Of a stretch of 51,230 nt of DNA, positions 44,971 through 51,230 are shown piece after piece (within the stretch, counting starts at the first letter, position 1; each line of letters starts with the position of its first letter). This stretch comes from Salidesulfovibrio brasiliensis JCM 12178 (GTDB lineage: Bacteria; Desulfobacterota; Desulfovibrionia; Desulfovibrionales; Desulfovibrionaceae): the NCBI RefSeq assembly GCF_001311825.1, contig NZ_BBCB01000014.1:1-51230 (forward strand), written 5' to 3'. Below the pieces are notes generated by a model. That model worked only from the letters and a program-made list of their open reading frames with translations. It did no database searches and was not told the origin of the DNA. Position numbers and translations under genes: made by a program.

Positions 44971-47295
44971 ATGAAACATTACTCACCGACAGCTAAGACA
45001 ATTAAAGCCTTTCTAGAGCTAACTGATTTTCAGCCTCTCCTCACACCTGACAAAAAGAAAAGAATCTCCAGATTCATGGATGACACAGGAGACTTTAGGT
45101 ATCGAGAATTGGTCCGGCTTACAGCTGACATTATAAATCGCCCAGAGACGAGTTGCCAGCTACTGCAGCAAGTCTGTCTTGAACTATTCGAAATATTCGA
45201 TTGGTGCAGAGAAGGGGTATATCCAGACGTAGCATGGGTTTCACCGCCTAAGACTTGGAGAGGGATACTCCAGAATTTGAGCTCCCGCATGGCATATGCA
45301 GCATTCAGGACTTTGCTCATTCACAATATTCATCACCAAAACGCAATTCAAACACCACGATCCCCCTTGTGGTTTATACCCCGAAAGAATGACTCTTGCG
45401 TAGGGAGCACCCTTCTCTGGTGGATTCATCACGCGGGTATGAAAGTGAGCACATTTTACGATTTAATGCAGGACAAGCTTCAGGAAGCGACTCTAAAAAA
45501 ATGGCGCAATGGAAAGGTAATTCCACCCAGGTCGAGCTTGATGAAAATAGTTGAGCAAGACTTAAATCTTGGCTCCAAAGAAGCTAAACTTAAAAAAAGC
45601 TTCCTCGTATGCATGCAAATAGCCTGCACCACGAGTAGATTTATCAGACACGTTGAGAGGAGCCTTGGAACCAAGGCTAAAGATTCATTCGTCAGGGATT
45701 TTCTGAGGGCTTACCAGCACTTCATTAGGACTTACTACTCAGCTTGTGAAACAAGCATTCAAGCGAGCGGACACGACACGACAGGCCTCGGCTCGTCCCG
45801 TTCACTCACATGCCAATGCATAAATGAGATCACCAACGCTAGAAGACAATCCGACTCCATCGGAGCCGAGCTAATCCAAGGAAGACCACCTAAGAAGCAG
45901 CCGAACCTTGATGGATTCGAAGAAATAACGAGCCACTACAATGCCGCCCTTCAGGTTCTTCCCCCAACAAACCCCGATACCGTTATGGCAGCACACCATA
46001 TCGAGTATCTAGAACGGGCACCTGAATGGGGAAGCTTCAAAACATTCAGCATTCCATTTCTAAAGGGGCTTAACCACATCGGCATGCTCGACATAAAGCA
46101 AGCTCATGAGTGTTTCTGGGAAGCATATACCCATGCTCGATTTAATGCCTGCCATCTAACTGAGGGCTATACTGAAACCGCTTTGTCATCGGCTTGCTTT
46201 CTATACTCAAAACAAGCCGGATCAGGAAAGCCAAGAGGCGACCTATGGCTGCGCATTAAGCAAATGATTTCGTGGTCGGAATGGCACGGCATGTGCCACA
46301 AGTTTCGAGACGTTGCCTATGATGATGGCACGGAAATCGGGCATGACCTCGATGACAAAGAATACCAGCGGAGAATTATTGAGAAAGGACGTCGCTTCTT
46401 TGAACAACGTTTCGCTAAATGGATTCAAGACTCCCAAGACGACTCTATTCTAATCAATGAGAATCTCGCTTGTGGTAACATGAGTAGGTCAACCAGCTCT
46501 CGTCCTTTCAAAGGACACATGAACACCCTGTACAAAGATACAATACGAGATAATAGCCAGTTAATGGAAGCCATCGTGAACCGAGATTACGAAAGGATAC
46601 TCCAACTTATAGAAAATGGTGCAGACCTCAACTTCCGCAACACTACGGAGGACAACGCTTTCTATTACGCCATGGATCAAGACCTGTGGTCTGAAAAGAT
46701 AGAAATAGCGGAGGCCATTCTGAAAAGAGAAGCTGATCCTATTCTTCCTGAGACCCTGGAGACTCCTTCGCGAAGGTGGCGAACAACAGCTATGCGGCTT
46801 ATCCTCACGAACCGAAATCCTCACCTGTTGGAGCTTCTTCTTATGCGCGGAGTTAATGTGAACAGGCAGTTCCCATTTGATGACTCACATATATACCCAT
46901 TATGCTACGCTGTACTAGCATGCGCCCCGATCGGGCAACGGCCTTGGCCCAAATTTCCGGGGGACACCTACGGCAGTGACGAAGACGCTATTGAAGCAGT
47001 AACCATACTAATCGAAGCAGGTGCTGACGTGAATGCAACGAACAGAAATGGGATCACCCCGCTCTCACTAGCTGTACAAATGGACAACATAGAAATCGCC
47101 CAACAGCTTATTGCTGCTGGAGCAAATTGCGATAGAGTCCTTGATGATGGAACATTTATTCTTGAGCTTTGCTCATCTGCACAAATGAGGAAGATGCTTG
47201 AGAAAGGGATTATGATGGTCAGTGTTCATCTGAGTTCTTGCTCTAACAAGCCCATAACCCCAATCAATGCCACCCTGGGCTACAACGCTAATTAG
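44971..47295 (+). CDS. Large protein with C-terminal ankyrin repeats
   Basis: 774 residues from ATG 44971; ATG 44953 is an alternative, and GTG 44914 is unlikely because it lies in the hairpin. The first ~530 residues are unrecognised, with a helical HTH-like patch (ATLKKWRNGKVIPPRSSLMK) near 180. From about 550 to 750 there are ankyrin repeats: NRDYERILQLIENGADLNFR; AIEAVTILIEAGADVNATNR; NGITPLSLAVQMDNIEIAQQ. Ankyrin tails mediate protein binding. Its end overlaps the convergent gene by eight bases. Possibly an accessory or defence effector; no catalytic motif found. Confidence 0.65.
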   Translation: MKHYSPTAKTIKAFLELTDFQPLLTPDKKKRISRFMDDTGDFRYRELVRLTADIINRPETSCQLLQQVCLELFEIFDWCREGVYPDVAWVSPPKTWRGILQNLSSRMAYAAFRTLLIHNIHHQNAIQTPRSPLWFIPRKNDSCVGSTLLWWIHHAGMKVSTFYDLMQDKLQEATLKKWRNGKVIPPRSSLMKIVEQDLNLGSKEAKLKKSFLVCMQIACTTSRFIRHVERSLGTKAKDSFVRDFLRAYQHFIRTYYSACETSIQASGHDTTGLGSSRSLTCQCINEITNARRQSDSIGAELIQGRPPKKQPNLDGFEEITSHYNAALQVLPPTNPDTVMAAHHIEYLERAPEWGSFKTFSIPFLKGLNHIGMLDIKQAHECFWEAYTHARFNACHLTEGYTETALSSACFLYSKQAGSGKPRGDLWLRIKQMISWSEWHGMCHKFRDVAYDDGTEIGHDLDDKEYQRRIIEKGRRFFEQRFAKWIQDSQDDSILINENLACGNMSRSTSSRPFKGHMNTLYKDTIRDNSQLMEAIVNRDYERILQLIENGADLNFRNTTEDNAFYYAMDQDLWSEKIEIAEAILKREADPILPETLETPSRRWRTTAMRLILTNRNPHLLELLLMRGVNVNRQFPFDDSHIYPLCYAVLACAPIGQRPWPKFPGDTYGSDEDAIEAVTILIEAGADVNATNRNGITPLSLAVQMDNIEIAQQLIAAGANCDRVLDDGTFILELCSSAQMRKMLEKGIMMVSVHLSSCSNKPITPINATLGYNAN

Positions 47296-48400
47296 CAGAG
47301 TATTCTGGATTGTAGTTCAGGAATATCTCAGCCATGAACTCCTTCAACAAAGCATCAGGAAGGAGACCCCTAAAAAAATTGATTCGAGCAACCATCGGAC
47401 ACTTGTTACCGTTAAATTTCAAATCGCGACCTTCAAGATTCACTTGGACTGCATTAGTATTAGCAAATACTTCTTCTGGCAGTTCTACGTTTGCATTGGG
47501 ATTATGAAATACAAATAGTCCGTCGGACAATTCTTCTGGAGAATTCCTGTCAACATGAAGCATTTTATAGTGAGGAGGCTCAGAATCGTGCCAAACACTA
47601 ATCACACGTTGGAGCTGAGAGCTTGACTCCATCGAAGAATTGACTAGAGCCGTCAGCTTTGCGAGAGAGACACTGCACGAAAACAGTATAGCAGAAACAT
47701 CTTTCATTTCCGGTCGTTCAAAAAGAGCAACGGGAATTTCAGAAGATGTACCAGGTTTAATAATCTCTTCAACTCTTTTGTAATCATTCGTAGTTTTATC
47801 AAAAGCAAAACCATACAAAAGCTGCAATGACGGATACCAAAATTCTCTTCCATATTTAATTTGAGCATAAGAACCTAGGGCAATAACAAACGGAGTGTCT
47901 TTTTTTACCCAGTCACACTTCGAATAGCTCTCAACATATTTCCTTGCTTTTCCGCCAATTGCATTTGAATGACGCGTAGTAGACTCGTCTACAATTGCTT
48001 GAAAAGCATCTTCTAAATATAATGGTTTCGTCATACTTAAGATATCGTCTAGGGTCCTTTCTCCCTCAGCAGGACCGCCTTGCTTTATTTCTGCCACAAC
48101 AGCCTCAACATTCACCTCAAACGGCCGTTTTATAATAAAATCTGGACGATTTTGTGAAAAATCAATCAAAAAATCAGCTTCTCTAAACACCTGGTAGAGA
48201 TAAAACTCCCAAAGCGATGAATGAAATGACGTCTGAAATTCTTTAATGATTTTATTATCCCGATCTTCAAAGCCTTCAGTCCAACTTACAACCATTTTAC
48301 GTTCTGCATGCAACGTAATTTCATCTCTTAACAATTTGAATTTTGGATGGAGAACATCCTCAGAAACATCATCCAATTTTTTGAACAAATCCAAAACCAT
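47288..48400 (-). CDS. Island hypothetical protein
   Basis: 370 residues from ATG 48400, favoured by TGGAG upstream over GTG/ATG positions further out. AT-rich codon use. Contains NRPDFIIKRPFEVNVEAVVAE, a strand-rich segment reminiscent of a nuclease-type PD...E-x motif but without the following Lys, so not a safe nuclease call. The rest (WYPSLQLLYGFAFDKTT; ISVWHDSEPPHYKMLHVDRN) suggests a globular alpha/beta protein. Last gene before attR. Confidence 0.6.
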   Translation of the reverse strand: MVLDLFKKLDDVSEDVLHPKFKLLRDEITLHAERKMVVSWTEGFEDRDNKIIKEFQTSFHSSLWEFYLYQVFREADFLIDFSQNRPDFIIKRPFEVNVEAVVAEIKQGGPAEGERTLDDILSMTKPLYLEDAFQAIVDESTTRHSNAIGGKARKYVESYSKCDWVKKDTPFVIALGSYAQIKYGREFWYPSLQLLYGFAFDKTTNDYKRVEEIIKPGTSSEIPVALFERPEMKDVSAILFSCSVSLAKLTALVNSSMESSSQLQRVISVWHDSEPPHYKMLHVDRNSPEELSDGLFVFHNPNANVELPEEVFANTNAVQVNLEGRDLKFNGNKCPMVARINFFRGLLPDALLKEFMAEIFLNYNPEYSAN

Positions 48401-48674
48401 AAAATCTCCACTTGAGTATATGCCAAAGAAGGAACCGCTAATGTAGACGACAGAACCTACATTCAAATCCTGACAACTATCTATCTGATATCAACTACAA
48501 AGTCATCAATACACCTCATTCTCTGTACGCAAAGTGTACGCAGAAGTGCGTACAAAACTCGGTAGTACTAGGTAGTTTTCGGCAGTATATAATAGACACC
48601 ACCCAACTACTTCACTCAGAAATTCAAACAATTACGGTAAATTTTGAAGAAAACCACCAAACTCCCCATACTAC
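48401..48674. other. Non-coding right end of the island
   Basis: No gene seen. Besides the arm-type repeats at 48524-48553 it carries short GGTAGT/GGCAGT direct repeats (48561-48588), possible excisionase or host-factor sites. Confidence 0.5.
48524..48553. repeat. Integrase arm-type sites (right end)
   Basis: Two direct GTACGCA motifs 11 bp apart (48525, 48536) in a 19-bp sequence matching 22938-22956 at 18 positions, plus an inverted copy TGCGTAC at 48547-48553. Confidence 0.65.
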
Positions 48675-48721
48675 TTCGTAATCAGTAGGTCGTCAGTTCA
48701 ACTCTGATCTCTGGCTCCAGG
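48675..48721 (+). repeat. attR: 47-bp tRNA-Thr 3' end copy
   Basis: Identical to 22825-22871. It has only the tRNA 3' part from the anticodon loop on; no acceptor 5' strand or D-arm precedes it, so it is not a gene. Confidence 0.93.
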
Positions 48722-48727
48722 AAAATA

Positions 48728-48760
48728 AAGGACTTAGGCAAAAGCTTGAGTCCTTTTTTT
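48728..48760 (+). terminator. Probable native tRNA-Thr terminator, displaced by the island
   Basis: AAGGACT (48728-48734) pairs with AGTCCTT (48749-48755), followed by TTTTT. It lies seven bases past attR, where the tRNA terminator would sit in the unoccupied chromosome. Confidence 0.75.
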
Positions 48761-48774
48761 ATGCCATTTTGAAT

Positions 48775-48795
48775 TTTTGCTCCAATTTTGCTCCA
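48775..48795. repeat. Further arm-type-like repeat pair beyond attR
   Basis: TTTTGCTCCA occurs at 48775-48784 and 48786-48795, 11 bp apart. Same geometry as the GTACGCA pairs but a different sequence, 54 bp past attR. Confidence 0.45.
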
Positions 48796-48926
48796 GTCGA
48801 GTTGTTAGGGACAGAAAATACCCAACAAATATACTAAACTGAGGTATGGCGCTCATCATCGCTTCTTGAAAAAATCCCCCCTCTCCGATATCTTTTGGCA
48901 CCCTCAAAAATCAAGGAGAACACTAT

Positions 48927-49301
48927 ATGGCCAAACCAGCAATTAAGTTTAGCGTTAAACCAGGTCAAGGAGGCTACTACGTATGCATAGAATGGTCAGG
49001 CGTCATCATTGAAGGGCCTTTAACCAAGACGGAGGCAATCAAGCTGGCCAATGCCTACACGAATAACGAAATTATCCGAGAATACCATGAATGGGCTCAA
49101 GAACAGTTGGCCTTGACGATGCGTGACCAAGAGCGTCGCTATGTTGAAGAACTGGAAGCCCAAAGAGTATTCTTCGAAAATCTGCTGAAGGAGCATGAGG
49201 AAATATTACAGCTGATGCATGAAATTCTCGAGCGCATCCGAACTGAGTTCGACGTCGAAGAAGAGGAGGAGTACATACCTACTCCGGATATGGGGATGTG
49301 A
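48927..49301 (+). CDS. Small coiled-coil hypothetical protein
   Basis: 124 residues with CAAGGAGAAC before ATG 48927. The first ~45 residues are beta-rich (FSVKPGQGGYYVCIEWSGVI), followed by a long charged helix (YHEWAQEQLALTMRDQERRY, VEELEAQRVFFENLLKEHEE) and an acidic tail. Probably oligomeric. No family recognised. The IS3-family element starts seven bases after its stop. Confidence 0.65.
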   Translation: MAKPAIKFSVKPGQGGYYVCIEWSGVIIEGPLTKTEAIKLANAYTNNEIIREYHEWAQEQLALTMRDQERRYVEELEAQRVFFENLLKEHEEILQLMHEILERIRTEFDVEEEEEYIPTPDMGM

Positions 49302-49373
49302 GTATACAGAAGTGGGGCTAAGAAACTGGACCACAGTTTAAGGTGGACGTAAGAAGCCTGAAGGAGGCTTTCG

Positions 49374-49661
49374 ATGTCCAGGAAAAGAAGAGGATTTACT
49401 GCCGAATTTAAGACCCGTGTAGCCCTCGACGCTCTGTCGGGGGAACAGTCCCTTTCCGAGCTGGCCGCCAAGTATGGCGTGCATCCCAATCAGATTTCCC
49501 AGTGGAAGAGGCAAGCCAAGGAAGGCGTTGCCGCTTCATTTTCAGGCAAAGCTCAGAAAAACCAGCAGAGCGATGAGGCGCGGATCAAGGAGCTACACGC
49601 CAAGATCGGTCAGCTCACTGTGGAGAAGGATTTTTTGCAACAAGCCTTCGCAAAAATCTGA
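49374..49661 (+). CDS. IS3-family transposase OrfA
   Basis: 95 residues: HTH transposase-8 domain (RGFTAEFKTRVALDALSGEQ, SLSELAAKYGVHPNQISQWK) followed by a leucine-zipper-like C-terminus (IKELHAKIGQLTVEKDFLQQ). It binds the IS ends. GGAGG precedes the ATG. Ends at TGA just after GCAAAAATC, a run of five A where -1 slippage would enter the OrfB frame. Confidence 0.92.
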   Translation: MSRKRRGFTAEFKTRVALDALSGEQSLSELAAKYGVHPNQISQWKRQAKEGVAASFSGKAQKNQQSDEARIKELHAKIGQLTVEKDFLQQAFAKI

Positions 49662-49702
49662 GCTGCGAGCGAAGGCGTGAGGTCGTCGATAAAGAGCATC
49701 CC

Positions 49703-50539
49703 ATGCTCAGCGTGCGGCGACAATGCAGAATTCTTAAACTGCAACGCTCAACGTACTATTATCAGCCTGTGGGCGAGTCCATGTACAATTTGTCGCTGAT
49801 GAAACGCATCGACGAGTTGTTCATGGAATTGCCGTTCTTCGGTTCCCGACAGATGCGCAACATCCTGCGGGATGAGGGTCATCAGGTCGGGCGGGGCCGT
49901 GTGCGTCGCCTCATGCGTAAAATGGGACTGATGGCAATCTATCAAAAGCCGAGGACGAGCCAGCCGCATCCGCAGCACAAGAGGTATCCTTATTTGTTGC
50001 GCAATATGGCGATCACAAGGCCCAATCAGGTCTGGTGCGCTGATATTACGTATATCCCCATGAAACGTGGTTTCCTGTATCTCGTGGCAATCATGGATTG
50101 GCATAGTCGTGCTGTCTTGTCCTGGCGCTTGTCGAACACGATGGACGCCGACTTTTGCGTCTCGGCCCTGGAGGATGCGATGAACCGCTATGGCGTTCCT
50201 GAGATATTCAATACTGATCAGGGCAGCCAGTTTACAAGTTACGAGTTCACAAGAACTCTCAGGGATGCCGGAGTCCGGATTTCAATGGATGGCCGTGGTC
50301 GTTGGATGGACAATGTGATGATTGAGCGGCTCTGGAAGTCGCTAAAATACGAATGTGTTTATCTGCGGGAACTGAAGACGGGCTCTGATCTACGGAATGC
50401 TTTGGTCTGGTGGTTTGACTTCTACAACAACCGCCGTCCGCACAAGACCTTTGACGGCATGAAGCCGATGGAGATATATCAAACGCGACCCAAGCCAGAG
50501 GGGGTACCCCCTCTGGCTTGGCCCTGCCAAGCGGCGTAG
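49703..50539 (+). CDS. IS3-family transposase OrfB (DDE integrase)
   Basis: 278 residues from ATG 49703; in IS3 elements the active OrfAB arises by -1 frameshift, and this frame is open back to the A run at about 49654. HTH_21-like N-terminus, then the rve integrase core with the DDE triad: [21 protein letters not shown] and [12 protein letters not shown]. Ends with the typical [13 protein letters not shown]. It catalyses strand transfer. Appears full length. Confidence 0.92.
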   Translation: MLSVRRQCRILKLQRSTYYYQPVGESMYNLSLMKRIDELFMELPFFGSRQMRNILRDEGHQVGRGRVRRLMRKMGLMAIYQKPRTSQPHPQHKRYPYLLRNMAITRPNQVWCADITYIPMKRGFLYLVAIMDWHSRAVLSWRLSNTMDADFCVSALEDAMNRYGVPEIFNTDQGSQFTSYEFTRTLRDAGVRISMDGRGRWMDNVMIERLWKSLKYECVYLRELKTGSDLRNALVWWFDFYNNRRPHKTFDGMKPMEIYQTRPKPEGVPPLAWPCQAA

Positions 50540-50691
50540 AACCGAAAACTGTCCACCTTAAATTCGCCGCTCAGTGGTCCAATAAAGTGGCCCCACTTCT
50601 CTGTTTCTTGCCTGTTCCCCAGATGCTGGTGGTACGAAACGGCAGTGATAATTGTTCATACCAATGCAAACGTTACTGGCAAGCTCTATTA

Positions 50692-51228
50692 CTACGGAGT
50701 CTGTTGTTCTGCAGGTGTAGGGCTCACAGCTAAATCAAATACTTCTTCCTTTAAATGTTGCTGGTGTGGCCGAAAACCACCAGGCGTCCAACGAACAATG
50801 GAGACTATTGGTCCGTTTTTATCAGGATCAATATACGAAGAGTAGTGAATGAATGGATTTACCCAAACTGGTTCGAAATCAGCTTCGGTAAAGGCTACCC
50901 GATCTGACCAATCACGGAGTTTACAGTCTTCAGCTGATGCCCCTAAAAGAACACGTAAAGAATCCATGATGTAGTATGGAATTGCACCCGCTAACTCTCT
51001 TATCGTTCCAATAAGAGGGAAGCCACCGATCTCAACATCAAATGCTAACAGTGTGTCTTGTTCTGGCCAATTTAAACTAAAACCTGCCTCCAGGATTTCT
51101 GGTGAAGAAGCCCTGTGAGCAATGATGTTTCTCAAACTAGTCTCATTGTCGTGAGAAATAACTGTCTTAACAAGTCGCGGCATTACCTCTTGCAACACTC
51201 TTAGGAGCTCAACACACCTTACCCCCCC
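50692..51228 (-). CDS. Hypothetical protein, 5' end outside window
   Basis: The minus-strand frame is open through GTG 51198 to the window edge (CVELLRVLQEV), so the gene probably starts beyond it. About 178 residues visible: EILEAGFSLNWPEQDTLLAF, DVEIGGFPLIGTIRELAG and FHYSSYIDP-like stretches, globular alpha/beta, no membrane segments, no known motif. AT-rich composition suggests accessory DNA. The edge itself is a run of C. Confidence 0.55.
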   Translation of the reverse strand, partial: GGVRCVELLRVLQEVMPRLVKTVISHDNETSLRNIIAHRASSPEILEAGFSLNWPEQDTLLAFDVEIGGFPLIGTIRELAGAIPYYIMDSLRVLLGASAEDCKLRDWSDRVAFTEADFEPVWVNPFIHYSSYIDPDKNGPIVSIVRWTPGGFRPHQQHLKEEVFDLAVSPTPAEQQTP

Positions 51229-51230
51229 CC

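Larger units (their letters stand above)
49308..50600 (+). mobile_element. IS3-family insertion sequence
   Basis: About 1293 bp with inverted ends starting AGAAGTGGGG on both sides and further matching inner blocks (TGGACCAC; TTTAAGGTGGAC). Encodes orfA and orfB in the usual overlapping arrangement. Both ORFs look intact. No clear 3-4-bp target duplication is seen immediately outside the IR limits, so the exact ends may be off by a few bases or the flanks have changed. Confidence 0.85.

Noticed and set aside
47288..48400. Nuclease call for the gene next to attR
   Set aside because: A PD...E-like segment is present but the following catalytic Lys is absent, so the assignment is not supported.
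48675..48721. Second tRNA-Thr gene
   Set aside because: Only the 47-bp 3' part is present; it is attR.

Overview
The first 22.7 kb is GC-rich chromosome of Desulfovibrionales type (my inference, from gene content and style: hemC beside an FmdB zinc ribbon, TPR proteins, many PAS kinases, and a HAMP region with a cysteine cluster). From 22.8 to 48.7 kb the base composition falls and the content becomes accessory. The window ends in a run of C that looks like a contig edge.

Layout. 1-4.9 kb: remnant of a phage-like module (virion-like protein, broken acetyltransferase-like gene, Cys-rich protein, terminase large subunit, two lysis-type membrane proteins), with a WYL-like gene and a TPR lipoprotein set into it. 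5.0-11.5 kb: HD-GYP protein, helix-hairpin-helix protein, hemC, FmdB-type protein, TPR gene pair, YheT hydrolase, DUF1624 membrane protein. 11.5-22.7 kb: signalling block with a 1179-residue hybrid kinase carrying its own periplasmic binding domain, a PAS/GAF kinase, an HDOD protein, and an operon of binding lipoprotein, kinase and REC-STAS regulator.

22825-48721 is an integrated element in the 3' end of tRNA-Thr(CGT). It is bounded by a 47-bp direct repeat (anticodon loop to just past CCA) and carries matching 19-bp arm-type repeats inside both ends. The integrase and a small HTH protein sit at the left end. Within the island, 25921-36478 is a 10.5-kb cassette bounded by two 30-bp near-identical palindromes of 11-6-11 Xer/dif-like geometry. 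A 205-residue tyrosine recombinase starts just outside the right copy. The cassette holds one co-directional operon ending in a strong terminator: XRE regulator, Type III mod and res, PIN-like protein, GIY-YIG/DUF4357 protein, Sel1 protein and two PD-(D/E)XK nucleases. Its right end carries a tRNA-Asp 3' relic with its own arm-type repeats, so the island is a mosaic. The rest of the island (36.6-48.4 kb) has a DUF2958 gene, a C39-like protein, a PcfJ-like protein, an XRE regulator, a lipoprotein, a GSU2403-type nucleotidyltransferase, two tiny Asn-rich proteins, an ankyrin protein and several unknowns. Beyond attR lie another pair of 11-bp-spaced repeats (possibly a second element), a small gene, an IS3-family insertion sequence and a gene cut by the window edge.

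At least seven genes need a single-base correction to read through. Either the sequence has indel errors or several genes are decaying; this qualifies every broken-gene call below.
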